A stretch of 64,000 nt of DNA, taken from assembly GCF_001467585.1 (NCBI RefSeq), contig NZ_LNXY01000001.1, positions 165,549-229,548 of the forward strand. The letters are read 5' to 3'. Shown here piece by piece: positions 18,387 through 26,758 of the stretch; the stretch's first letter is position 1, and each line of letters opens with the position of its first letter. The notes beneath the pieces were generated by a model. That model was not told where the DNA came from and searched no databases. It saw only the letters and a list, made by a program, of their open reading frames with translations. The DNA is from Legionella drozanskii LLAP-1. GTDB taxonomy: Bacteria; Pseudomonadota; Gammaproteobacteria; Legionellales; Legionellaceae. Both the position numbers and the translations under genes were made by a program.

Positions 18387-18588
18387 CTATCAATATCCTT
18401 TCACGTTAATCTGGCAAAAAACCATTCCGCGTCACGCCAATATTGTTCTCTCGCAGATGAAGTCTTATCCAAGGTTTTTGGTATTACCCACCGAGATAAA
18501 TCTCATTGAATATGTTATTTAGTGCGGGGTTATTCTACGCGATTTATAGAGGAAAAAAAGTAAAATTGTTTAAAATATATTCCAAATG

Positions 18589-19239
18589 TTAAGCAATTAT
18601 AGAAAAACCCAGTAACACTCCATGCTGAATAGGCAAACTAGACATAAATCCGGTATCAGTAAAAGGATTAACTCGAAGTCTCGGATTGCCGCCAAAAACA
18701 CCCTGATAGAGCAAATTTAAGTTGGTAATTTCTGTTAATGGATAACCTAAACCTGCTTGAACTTCGCCAGCTATTTCGGATTTATTGCTTATTCTATAAC
18801 TGTCAATTTGCCAATTACGATAAGTAATACCCCCTTTCAGCTGGGTGAAAAGTAAGCTTTCATTCACAGGATTCGCATTGGCTGTAATCAATAGGTCTAA
18901 CATTGGCCTCATTGTAGTCCGAACCGCACAACCTAAGGTTGCCAAAGGATTTTGCGGAATGGCAAAATGCATGCGATTCCCTGTTTGCACCCCTACTTCC
19001 AAACCAAAATTAGCTTGACTAGCAGTTAATAGCTCGGCAGCGAATGCTAAGCGACCTATTGCTGTTTGGCCTTCTGAGCGATACATGTACTGATAATTAC
19101 TATACCCTAGACTTGCAATAATAGACCAACGATTACCTAAGTTTTCAGGTGTCGAGATCGTCGATGGTAAATAAGAGTTAGCAAACACATTAATGGATAA
19201 GAAACATCCTATCGCGATTAAGCGCATTATTCTTATCAT
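18589..19239 (-). CDS. outer-membrane beta-barrel protein
   Basis: 216-residue exported protein, signal peptide IMRLIAIGCFLSINVFA. Alternating strands (WSIIASLGYSNYQYMY, IGRLAFAAELLT, FGLEVGVQTG, LFTQLKGGITYRNWQID) and a C-terminal strand HGVLLGFSIIA fit a small 8-stranded barrel. GGAAGGAA lies about seven bases upstream of the ATG. It resembles barrel proteins common in Legionella; function unknown. Confidence 0.72.
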   Translation of the reverse strand: MIRIMRLIAIGCFLSINVFANSYLPSTISTPENLGNRWSIIASLGYSNYQYMYRSEGQTAIGRLAFAAELLTASQANFGLEVGVQTGNRMHFAIPQNPLATLGCAVRTTMRPMLDLLITANANPVNESLLFTQLKGGITYRNWQIDSYRISNKSEIAGEVQAGLGYPLTEITNLNLLYQGVFGGNPRLRVNPFTDTGFMSSLPIQHGVLLGFSIIA

Positions 19240-19594
19240 GCTTATTCCTTCCCTTAATTGCTCAAATTAAAATCATGCACGAGACAGACTCCAATTTATA
19301 CGGTATTTAGCGAAAATTTTCTACTAGGTCTGGCTATCATCAATAGAAAAATTTTTTCTTAAGACTTATTTTAAATTTTCTAAAGTCAAAATTGGCTTTT
19401 AACATGACATTTCTCCTATTTTGCGAAACCTTAGGAATCACAGAGGCTTGGCTGGCTTTGGAACTCTCAAAGCAATTGTTACTCTAGATGATTATTTCTT
19501 TGGTCCTCTCCTTAAAATCATCTAATGCAAAACTATCTTGATCTTAAACGCTAGAAAAGCGATGATTTTGACTTTAGAGTGGATTGGAGACAGC
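19240..19594. other. 355-base intergenic region, divergent starts
   Basis: Lies between the starts of the divergent outer-membrane protein and ETF-QO genes. AT-rich, with no hairpin, tRNA or convincing small gene seen. It must contain promoters for both, but no strong -35/-10 pair stands out. Confidence 0.4.
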
Positions 19595-21223
19595 GTGGAA
19601 TACGAATCAATGGAATATGACATCGTCATTGTCGGTGCAGGACCCGCTGGCTTATCTGCAGCTATCAAACTTAAACAGCTAGCCGCCAAAGAGAACAAAG
19701 AAATAACCGTTTGTATTCTGGAAAAAGGAGCTCAAGTCGGTGCCCATATTCTTTCTGGGGCGGTTATTGAATTAAGAAGCTTAAAAGAATTACTCCCCGA
19801 CAATTGGCAGGATGCTCCTTTGGATACAGCTGTCACCGAAGATTCTTTTTATTTTCTTACCGAAGAGCGCGCTTATCATCTACCTACACCAAGCCCCATG
19901 CGTAATCATGGTAATTACATTATCAGCTTAGGAGAACTTTGCCGCTTTCTTGCCACTGAAGCTGAGAAACTAGGTTGTGAAATTTACCCCGGCTTTGCCG
20001 CTACCGAAGTACTTTATAACGAACAAAATCAAGTGATAGGTGTTTCTACTGGCAGTGTTGGTATTGATAGAAACGGTAATAAATCAGCCAATTATCAGCC
20101 AGGTATGCAATTGCACGCGAAACAAACTCTATTCGCCGAAGGCTGCCGGGGTCAACTTAGTCAAACGCTAATGCAACATTATCACCTACGCGATAAAGCT
20201 CAACCGCAGACATATGGAATTGGTATTAAAGAAGTATGGCAAGTTCTTGAAGAAAAGCATCGGCCTGGAAAAGTAATTCATACCGTAGGTTGGCCAATGG
20301 ATAATCAAACCTACGGCGGTTCATTCATTTATCATTTATCTAACAGGCGAGTTGCGATCGGTTTTGTAGTTGGTTTGGATTACAAAAATCCCTGGTTAAA
20401 CCCTTTTGCTGAATTACAACGTTTTAAAACTCATCCTCTGGTAAAAGACTTACTCACTGATGGAGAGCGAATTAGTTACGGCGCACGTGCCCTTAATGAA
20501 GGCGGTTGGCAATCTATACCTAAACTCACTTTTCCAGGGGGTGCTTTAATCGGTGATTGCGCAGGTTTTCTCAACGTACCGAAAATCAAAGGCATTCACA
20601 CGTCGATGCAGTCCGGTATGCTTGCTGCTGAAGCTTGCTTCGAATTACTAACTCAACCAGAAGAAGCAGAAGTTGAACTCAAACAATATCCCGAGAAAAT
20701 AAAAAAATCTTGGCTTTTTAATGAGTTATATCGGGTAAGAAATATTCGCCCGGGATTCCGTCATGGCTTATGGTTTGGTTTAATCAATGCAGCGTTTGAA
20801 ACTTATATTAGTTTTGGAAGATCGCCCTGGACTCTGAAAAATCATGACGATTACACTAGTCTAACCCCAGCAGATAAAGCAAAGAAGATCGACTACCCTA
20901 AACCGGATGGCATTCTCACTTTTGATAAACTTTCTTCCGTCTATTTATCAAATACCTATCACGAAGAAAATCAGCCCTGCCATTTAAAACTTCGTAATCC
21001 AATTCTTACTATAAGAGTGAATTATCAACAATACGACTCCCCAGAAACACGCTATTGCCCTGCTGCAGTTTATGAAATTGTCGAAGAAGAAAAAGGCCCC
21101 AGGCTTCAGATTAATGCACAAAATTGCATCCACTGCAAAACCTGCGACATTAAAGACCCCCGCCAAAATATCATCTGGCAAGCCCCGGAAGGTGGTGGTG
21201 GTCCTAATTACGTAGATATGTAA
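19595..21223 (+). CDS. electron transfer flavoprotein-ubiquinone oxidoreductase
   Basis: FAD and 4Fe-4S membrane enzyme that passes electrons from ETF to ubiquinone during fatty-acid and amino-acid oxidation. The N-terminal FAD loop is DIVIVGAGPAGLSAAIKL; GACILSGA-type region reads VGAHILSGAV; the C-terminus has the cluster cysteines in CPAAVYEI and CIHCKTCDIKDP and ends QAPEGGGGPNYVDM. A GTG start at 19595 is chosen (EYESMEYDIVIV matches the family N-terminus, with GGAG five bases upstream); the longer TTG reading from 19538 adds 19 unlikely residues. ETF subunits are not in the window. Confidence 0.95.
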   Translation: MEYESMEYDIVIVGAGPAGLSAAIKLKQLAAKENKEITVCILEKGAQVGAHILSGAVIELRSLKELLPDNWQDAPLDTAVTEDSFYFLTEERAYHLPTPSPMRNHGNYIISLGELCRFLATEAEKLGCEIYPGFAATEVLYNEQNQVIGVSTGSVGIDRNGNKSANYQPGMQLHAKQTLFAEGCRGQLSQTLMQHYHLRDKAQPQTYGIGIKEVWQVLEEKHRPGKVIHTVGWPMDNQTYGGSFIYHLSNRRVAIGFVVGLDYKNPWLNPFAELQRFKTHPLVKDLLTDGERISYGARALNEGGWQSIPKLTFPGGALIGDCAGFLNVPKIKGIHTSMQSGMLAAEACFELLTQPEEAEVELKQYPEKIKKSWLFNELYRVRNIRPGFRHGLWFGLINAAFETYISFGRSPWTLKNHDDYTSLTPADKAKKIDYPKPDGILTFDKLSSVYLSNTYHEENQPCHLKLRNPILTIRVNYQQYDSPETRYCPAAVYEIVEEEKGPRLQINAQNCIHCKTCDIKDPRQNIIWQAPEGGGGPNYVDM

Positions 21224-21269
21224 AGGAGTTGTTATTTATTAGCAACAGAGTTAGACTTTGCAACGATTA

Positions 21270-21346
21270 GTCCCGGTGGCACAGCTGGATAGCGCAGCCC
21301 CCTCCTAAGGGGCAGGTCGGAGGTTCAAATCCTCTCCGGGACGCCA
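21270..21346 (+). tRNA. tRNA-Arg (anticodon CCT), integration target
   Basis: A 77-base cloverleaf including encoded CCA. Acceptor GTCCCGG pairs with CCGGGAC, anticodon stem GCCCC/GGGGC encloses loop CTCCTAA with anticodon CCT, and the T-arm is GGAGG-TTCAAAT-CCTCT. The D-stem has one A-C mismatch. The 3' part (from 21301) is duplicated at 32637, so an element is integrated here and the present 3' half is probably partly supplied by the element. Confidence 0.95.
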
Positions 21347-21363
21347 ATGAAATCAATGGGTTA
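21301..21363 (+). repeat. left attachment repeat (within tRNA-Arg)
   Basis: 63 bases matching 32637-32699 except at four positions (one in each half of the outer T-stem twice, and one in the T-loop). Begins in the anticodon and runs 17 bases beyond CCA (to GGGTTA). The strand-exchange site is probably within the identical anticodon-side block or the identical block after the T-arm. Confidence 0.92.
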
Positions 21364-21403
21364 TGAATTTAAACTGAAATTTTAAAAATAAATTTTCACA
21401 TCT

Positions 21404-21428
21404 GGTATAGCCTCAGATATAGCCAAAT
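21404..21428 (+). repeat. left copy of a 25-base tandem GGTATAGCC-type site
   Basis: Contains GGTATAGCC followed by GATATAGCCAAAT. The same 25-base unit, 22 of 25 bases identical and in the same orientation, occurs at 32497-32521 near the other end of the element. Location inside both ends and internal doubling fit integrase or excisionase arm-type binding sites. It also lies 35 bases upstream of the kinase start, so an operator role is possible. Confidence 0.6.
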
Positions 21429-21462
21429 TAATTATTACTACCCTCTGTAATAGAAGATAAAC

Positions 21463-22362
21463 ATGACAAAAATGCACGACAACGAACAAGAAGTAAATGC
21501 AAGGCTTGTTCAGTCCCTTCTAAAAGAGCAATGCCCTCAATGGGCCAATCTAGAGCTCAATCCTATTCTTTCAAGCGGCACCGATAATGCATTATTCCGC
21601 CTAGGTGACAAATATGTTGTTCGCATTCCTCGAATTGAATGGTCACCAGGAAGTGTTTCCAATGGCATCAACAAAGAATATCTTTGGATTCCTCAACTTG
21701 CTCAACATTTAAAAACTCCTATATCTGAACCAGTATTCAAAGGTACGCCTAATGTGGCTTATCCTTGGCCTTGGAGCATTACCAAATGGAATGATGGACA
21801 TAATCCAGAATTTGAAAAAGAAAAGGAATACGACAAGCTTGCTGTTGATTTAGCTTATTTCTTAAATGAATTACATAGCATTAAGCTTCCTGAAGCCGGT
21901 CCTTTATCACGCAGAGGCACTCCATTAAAAGAACTAGATAACGAGACTAAAAAAGCTTTAAAAGCTTTAGAAAATGATATAGATACTAAACCATTAGCTC
22001 TTTTATGGGAGAAATTGTCAAATACGCCGACCTGGGATAAATCACCTGTTTGGATGCATGGCGATCTTTTGCCAGGAAATGTATTGATTCAAAATAATAA
22101 GCTAAGCGCGGTCATTGATTTTGCAGATGTTGGGCTTGGAGATCCTGCTTGTGATTTGATTGTCGCGTGGAGTTTACTCAATGCGGATTCAAGAGCAATT
22201 TTTCGCAAGCATCTTGTGAATATTGATGAGCATACTTGGCAAAGAGGGAAAGGCTGGGCGCTATCAATTGCGCTTATTATTCTGCCCTATTATAAAAATA
22301 CCAATCCTGTTTTAACCTCTGTGGCCAGAAGAATAATTGATCAGCTATTTAGAGATTCTTAA
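21463..22362 (+). CDS. aminoglycoside phosphotransferase (APH)-family kinase
   Basis: 299-residue kinase of the APH/choline-kinase fold. The catalytic loop WMHGDLLPGNVL and the metal-binding VIDFADVGLGDPACDL are intact, and the N-lobe Lys/nucleotide region reads GTDNALFRLGDKYVVRIPR. Relatives phosphorylate aminoglycosides, macrolides or unknown small molecules; this type (with WPWSITKWNDG) is often annotated as aminoglycoside phosphotransferase without proven resistance. It is the first gene inside the left end of the element, on the opposite strand to all the other element genes and convergent with the cyclase-like gene (17 bases between stops). Confidence 0.85.
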   Translation: MTKMHDNEQEVNARLVQSLLKEQCPQWANLELNPILSSGTDNALFRLGDKYVVRIPRIEWSPGSVSNGINKEYLWIPQLAQHLKTPISEPVFKGTPNVAYPWPWSITKWNDGHNPEFEKEKEYDKLAVDLAYFLNELHSIKLPEAGPLSRRGTPLKELDNETKKALKALENDIDTKPLALLWEKLSNTPTWDKSPVWMHGDLLPGNVLIQNNKLSAVIDFADVGLGDPACDLIVAWSLLNADSRAIFRKHLVNIDEHTWQRGKGWALSIALIILPYYKNTNPVLTSVARRIIDQLFRDS

Positions 22363-22379
22363 TAACTGACTTTTTCATA

Positions 22380-23261
22380 TTATTTTATTACATCTACTAC
22401 AGAATCCCAATATTCTTCTGGGGTCATTTCGTTTTTATATACCGGATGACTACTCATTTCATTAAAAAATTCAATCGTATTTGAAATTATAGTCTCAACA
22501 TCTGAGCTCCACTCCTTTCCGTGAGCAAAAAATGCCTCTCTAATCTTTCTAGCATCAATTCCTGGTTTATCATTGTCTGCAATACCTTGAACCCAGTTGA
22601 CGACCGGCATTAATTTTTTATCTTCACCCTTGATAGGGACTTTGTATAATGTCAACAACACGGGATCAAGCTTCATCAATTTTGGGCCAATTTTTTCCGC
22701 TACAGTTGAATCTATTCCGCAACCTGACCACATTTGTTTTTTTTCAAGACCAACAGCCTCTACAATTGGCAGACCTAGCATTTGATGATGAATAATATTT
22801 GGATTTTCTGGGGTTATTTCACCATCTAGAGTTAACATGCCGTGCGCAATAGCACCTCGTAATGGGAAGCCGAAGTATAATGCCCTTGCCATTAAGTTTC
22901 TTACCGTGGCGAGTAAAGTCATAAAATCTGTAAGTGCATTGCCAGCACTAGACAAAATTATAGAATCAGATATCGTCAAGCAGCTCATGGTCACATTATC
23001 TAATTTTGGAGCCATATGCTCATGGGTGTCGGCATTTTCAATCTGTTCAATCCAAGAGGAGTTTTTCACAACTTGCTCAGCGGCTTCGCTAAGCGACATG
23101 TCAATTATAGGACGAAGATATGCTTGATAAATCGCAATCAGGTTTTCATGGGTGTTTTTACGAACAACATCCGAAAATCCAAGTATATCGAGAAATGCTA
23201 CGAAGACTTCTTGCCCGGGTTTAATCTTTGCTAATTTCTTAGAGTATTCAATATAATTCAT
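22380..23261 (-). CDS. class III nucleotidyl-cyclase-like protein, fourth gene of Zorya-like operon
   Basis: 293 residues, no named family certain. FVAFLDILGFSDVV (Asp25) and LTISDSIILSS (Asp99) match the two metal-binding aspartates of class III cyclase-fold domains, spaced as in the family; FPLRGAIAHG (about 132-141) and LGLPIVEAVGLEK are further elements shared by bacterial proteins of this type. No transmembrane segment and no fused sensor domain. The start is at 23261, with GGAAG six bases upstream; a reading from 23291 lacks a site. It follows the HNH gene by 70 bases on the same strand, so it is probably co-transcribed, although a TATAAC lies in the gap. Product nucleotide and role are unknown; a degenerate, non-cyclic role is possible. 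Confidence 0.65.
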   Translation of the reverse strand: MNYIEYSKKLAKIKPGQEVFVAFLDILGFSDVVRKNTHENLIAIYQAYLRPIIDMSLSEAAEQVVKNSSWIEQIENADTHEHMAPKLDNVTMSCLTISDSIILSSAGNALTDFMTLLATVRNLMARALYFGFPLRGAIAHGMLTLDGEITPENPNIIHHQMLGLPIVEAVGLEKKQMWSGCGIDSTVAEKIGPKLMKLDPVLLTLYKVPIKGEDKKLMPVVNWVQGIADNDKPGIDARKIREAFFAHGKEWSSDVETIISNTIEFFNEMSSHPVYKNEMTPEEYWDSVVDVIK

Positions 23262-23331
23262 AAAAGCTTCCGACACTTCTATAAAAAGCACGTGTTATAC
23301 TAGAAAAGCGAAAGCAAAGATACGATATGTT

Positions 23332-24201
23332 TTAATAATTTTGTTCTTTTAAATCTTCATACATAGCAACAAATTTCTTATAGTCTTGGCCGCTTTTCAT
23401 ATGCCCATGATCTGGTTCATGAGCATGGCACTTCACACACAACACTTTCAAATTATGTTTTTTATTATTGTTTCTCTGACCATCAATATGATGAACATGC
23501 AAATATTGACTATGTCGCCCCGTTAGATCAATGCGACAAATTGTATTTTCACAACGATACCCTGCTTTTCTTTTCGCATCCTTACTGATCTCATTCCAGT
23601 TAGCAGTATAGTCATTTAAAGGTGCATTATCCGCATCATAAGTGGGTTTGACTGATAATAATGACTTAGGGAATATTTCAAAAAATTTGGCAATAGAAAA
23701 CTCCGATACAAGGCTATCCCGCGCATGTCTCTTTTGGGTGTAATTATTCCAGTTGAGGTTAGTTAAACAGTTTCTACACACATTTAGCTTTTCATGTCGA
23801 ATATCAGCTTTACCAGCCTTGAATATATTCACTGGAAAAATTCCATTTTCTTTACGGTATAAAACGTATCTTTCAGAACGCCTTTTTTTCCACATTGTTA
23901 CCAAGGTATCACAAGTTGATATATGAAATTTAGGCATCCTTATTTCTTCTCTAAAGGAGTGAACGTCACGAATATAAATTAAAACTCGTTGTCCCTTATA
24001 TCCTAAAGTTTTGTCTCCTCTAAAATCAATCTCCTCCAGGCTCTCGATCTCAATGCCATCTCCATCTAACATTTTTATAAAATCGTCTTCTAACAATGAG
24101 ATGCCTGTATCAAACTTAAATTCTTGCACAAGCTCAGCAACCATTGAATGCCTTAGCTTATTTAAAGGTGCAAAATTAAAAAAATCAACTAATTTAACCA
24201 T
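23332..24201 (-). CDS. zorE: HNH endonuclease, ZorE-like
   Basis: 289-residue protein with a C-terminal HNH nuclease (residues about 205-270): Cys217 and Cys222, then LHVHHIDGQRNN (His237/His238), Asn250, CVKCH (Cys255, Cys258) and HGH. Another zinc-knuckle-like pair CRNC (142-145) precedes it, and the N-terminal 140 residues are of unknown fold. In type II Zorya systems the effector ZorE is an HNH-domain protein that acts beside the ZorA-ZorB motor. The start overlaps the zorB-like gene by eight bases, so translation is probably coupled. No membrane segment: expected in the cytoplasm. Confidence 0.82.
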   Translation of the reverse strand: MVKLVDFFNFAPLNKLRHSMVAELVQEFKFDTGISLLEDDFIKMLDGDGIEIESLEEIDFRGDKTLGYKGQRVLIYIRDVHSFREEIRMPKFHISTCDTLVTMWKKRRSERYVLYRKENGIFPVNIFKAGKADIRHEKLNVCRNCLTNLNWNNYTQKRHARDSLVSEFSIAKFFEIFPKSLLSVKPTYDADNAPLNDYTANWNEISKDAKRKAGYRCENTICRIDLTGRHSQYLHVHHIDGQRNNNKKHNLKVLCVKCHAHEPDHGHMKSGQDYKKFVAMYEDLKEQNY

Positions 24202-24886
24202 TTTTCAAACTTAGAATTTCTTTAGAAATTGCATCCATTTTAGATTCAGCATTTGTGACAATCACAAACTCGACTCGTTGAGACCGCTCATCATCTACTA
24301 AATGTTGCTCATCAAATATTGGCTTTGAAGAAGAGAAGCCACTGGAAGTAAGATATTCACGCATCCATTTTTCATGGGGGCTGAGGGTTGATAGGTTAAG
24401 AATGTACTCAAGCATTGATTGTGCTCTTTCTTGTGATAAGCGCATATTTTTAATAAAAGCTGTTTTTTCATCTGTATCTGCTGCCCATTTTTTTGAGGTA
24501 TGTCCCTCAATACGGATTTCCTTAATAGAATGGCTATATTTTTTTGATGTTACCAACTCAATATAGCGAGGAATAAAATCATTTAGAATTTCTTTAAATG
24601 CTGGTTTTACAACAGCAGAACCCGTATCAAATAACACATTAGGATCATCAAATCGGATAGTCATATCACCTAGTATTTCAGCGTTCCATTGCTTCAAGTT
24701 CATGGCAAACTCTTTTTGTAAGGCCTGAGCAAGATCGCTTTTTGTTTCTTCATACTCTTTAACAACTAATGTAGTAGTCTGTTCAACTCGTAACATAAAG
24801 GTGACAGCAATTAACATAAATATCATCATTAATCCTGTCATTAAATCGCTTAAAGGGATCCAATAAGATTGGTTAGAACTATCCAT
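24194..24886 (-). CDS. zorB: OmpA/MotB-domain stator protein, ZorB-like
   Basis: 230 residues. One N-terminal membrane helix (about 12-31, LSDLMTGLMMIFMLIAVTFM) carries an Asp14 at the position expected for the ion-carrying aspartate of MotB/ZorB stators. A helical linker and an OmpA-like peptidoglycan-binding domain follow (VLFDTGSAVVKPAFKEIL, IRIEGHTS, then RSQRVEFVIV). The usual EGHTD reads EGHTS, and about 20 extra residues sit before the last strand. Two bases separate it from the zorA-like gene, and it overlaps the HNH gene. Together the pair should form a membrane motor that senses envelope disturbance during phage infection; that role is family knowledge. Confidence 0.88.
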   Translation of the reverse strand: MDSSNQSYWIPLSDLMTGLMMIFMLIAVTFMLRVEQTTTLVVKEYEETKSDLAQALQKEFAMNLKQWNAEILGDMTIRFDDPNVLFDTGSAVVKPAFKEILNDFIPRYIELVTSKKYSHSIKEIRIEGHTSKKWAADTDEKTAFIKNMRLSQERAQSMLEYILNLSTLSPHEKWMREYLTSSGFSSSKPIFDEQHLVDDERSQRVEFVIVTNAESKMDAISKEILSLKNG

Positions 24887-24888
24887 GC

Positions 24889-26373
24889 TTAGGTCGCCTC
24901 ACTCTTTTTAGCTAATCGCACCACTTCACGCAGTCTTTCCGTCAAAGGCAAATAATCTTGAACAAATTTTTCAGATAAAGACGCAAGCTGTTTCCCTAAG
25001 CTAGTTAAAGAATCAGTAAGGCTTTTTTCCAGCTCTTTATCTAACGCAAGTACCCCCTCTCTAATAATCTTTGCGTTCTCTTGCAAACCAGCAGTTACTT
25101 CTTGCTGAGCTTTATTAATGCCGTCAATAAGTACGTTTTTCATTTCAGCTTGCGTAGATTGTAATTGTGAGCCATGATTTTTAATTACTTCGGCTGTTTG
25201 TGATTGAACTTCTTGGACGCTTTCTTGAATTATTTTCACACTATCTTTAAGGCCATCAGCGAGAGAGTTGTGTGTGCCTTTAATTACATCAGTTAAAGTA
25301 TTTTTCATCTCATTATTTACGTTTTTTATCTCCGAACTGTAATCTGAAATTACTTTTACTGTTTCCAGTTGAACATGCTTCACACCATTAGCTATTTCAG
25401 ATAACATTTTTGAAGTATTTTCAGAAAATTCAGGAATGAGATCCTTCATAGTACTTAAAAGTTCGCTTAACGCTTTTTCCTGAATGAAAAGCACATCTTT
25501 TTGCTTATCCATTGATTCAAGCAGTAACTTTAAGTTTTGAGCTATATCTGTAAATTCTTTGGCATGCTCTACAACGGTTGCAAATGCTTCTGACGATTGC
25601 TTCATATCATTTGCAAACTGAGATTGATATCGCTTGATTACATCAAGCTCTTCTTTATATTGTTGCTGCCAAATAACTAACTTCTCAACGGCCTGATTAA
25701 GCTGTTTGAAATTTTCACCAAATTGGTCTGTGAGATTTTGATTAAAATCCTTAATAACTTCTTTCAATGCTTCTATAAGTGCTTTTTGATTATTTTCAAT
25801 CATATGCTTGGCAAAATTATCAAATGAATCTTGCAATTTCTTTTGCTGATCATTGGAGTCTTGTCTTAACATTTTAACTTGTGAGAGCAAAGAACCGTCT
25901 TCATCGCCTGATAGTGTTTTTCTTAAATTAACTATCTCTTTAATTAAAGAATCCATAGGGTCTTGTTTGGCGCCCTTGCCTGTTTGCTGTGTGAAGTTTT
26001 TTGAAAACTTATGTCTAACTCTTACAATCAAAGCACCAGAAATACCAGCAACAGAAGACCAAAATGCTGTTTTAATTCCTTCAAGCAATGCAGGAACGCT
26101 GCTGGTTATGTTATTACTATTAAATTCTAATAAAGCTAAAGCTATCCCTAAAAAACATCCCAATATTCCAAGCGTAGTTAATATTTCTGGCCCATGTATA
26201 ATTGAAAAACGATCTGATTTGAAAAAGAAATAGACAGTAGAAGTTGAAATAAGACCCAGAAACACTATCAGCTCTGGTGAGGATAAAATAGATAAAGCAT
26301 GGTTAGAAGCATCGGCCGCAAATCCGCTCGATGCAGTGAATAACGAAAAAATAAAGGCGAAAAAATAACGCAT
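24889..26373 (-). CDS. zorA: MotA/ExbB-type motor protein with long coiled-coil tail, ZorA-like
   Basis: 494 residues. Hydrophobic segments at about 1-20, 32-51, 66-84 and 95-115 (ILTTLGILGCFLGIALALL and TAFWSSVAGISGALIVRV) form the MotA/TolQ/ExbB channel unit; the rest, about 370 residues, is a Gln/Lys/Glu-rich coiled coil with repeats such as EVQSQTAEVIKNHGSQLQ. This build, a proton-channel unit with a long cytoplasmic tail, defines ZorA; the shorter tail fits type II rather than type I. First gene of the four-gene operon. AGAGAA lies upstream of the ATG. The first hydrophobic segment ends in SGFAADA and may be a cleaved signal or a true helix. Confidence 0.88.
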   Translation of the reverse strand: MRYFFAFIFSLFTASSGFAADASNHALSILSSPELIVFLGLISTSTVYFFFKSDRFSIIHGPEILTTLGILGCFLGIALALLEFNSNNITSSVPALLEGIKTAFWSSVAGISGALIVRVRHKFSKNFTQQTGKGAKQDPMDSLIKEIVNLRKTLSGDEDGSLLSQVKMLRQDSNDQQKKLQDSFDNFAKHMIENNQKALIEALKEVIKDFNQNLTDQFGENFKQLNQAVEKLVIWQQQYKEELDVIKRYQSQFANDMKQSSEAFATVVEHAKEFTDIAQNLKLLLESMDKQKDVLFIQEKALSELLSTMKDLIPEFSENTSKMLSEIANGVKHVQLETVKVISDYSSEIKNVNNEMKNTLTDVIKGTHNSLADGLKDSVKIIQESVQEVQSQTAEVIKNHGSQLQSTQAEMKNVLIDGINKAQQEVTAGLQENAKIIREGVLALDKELEKSLTDSLTSLGKQLASLSEKFVQDYLPLTERLREVVRLAKKSEAT

Positions 26374-26445
26374 AGAAGTGTTCTCTAGTTAAGTTTATAG
26401 CATCAACTTCGACCCTCGAACATATTATTATTCTGAGATTATTAT

Positions 26446-26478
26446 TGAGCACAGTATTACTGTTCTTATTCTGAGCAC
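26446..26478. promoter_or_regulatory. palindrome between TGAGCAC repeats upstream of the zor operon
   Basis: TGAGCAC occurs at 26446-26452 and 26472-26478; between them is the near-perfect palindrome ACAGTATTACTGT (26451-26463). The site is 73-105 bases upstream of the zorA-like start, within a 353-base gene-poor region. Likely operator for the defence operon; the binding protein is unknown. Confidence 0.45.
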
Positions 26479-26626
26479 GCCGATTTAAGTTTATAAGAGT
26501 TTCTAACTTATAAGTGCGGCATTCTATGAGAAAAGAATGGCAATGTAAATATTTTGTCCAATCATGTATACACAGAGGAGAATTATTAGAATGATTATTA
26601 AATCATTAGCTCAGAAAGAGCCCAAA

Positions 26627-26758
26627 TTACTGCTCGATATGGGGATTAATCAACTCTGAAAGTCGCGGTACTAGTGCCCCTACATTAACATTCAATGCAC
26701 AAGCGATTTGAATGAAAAATAACACTTTATGTTGTTTTATATATTTCCTCAAGCTCAT
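26627..26758 (-). CDS. small ORF, possibly an XRE-like DNA-binding remnant
   Basis: A 43-residue open frame (begins MSLRKYIKQHKVLFF, ends LSELINPHIEQ) on the strand of the neighbouring genes. IACALNVNVGALVPRLSEL has the spacing of helices seen at the end of small XRE-type repressors, but the match is weak. No good ribosome site. It overlaps the last 32 bases of the DUF5681 pseudogene. A 22-codon frame with GGAG on the other strand (26592-26660) competes with it, and neither is certain. Confidence 0.3.
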   Translation of the reverse strand: MSLRKYIKQHKVLFFIQIACALNVNVGALVPRLSELINPHIEQ

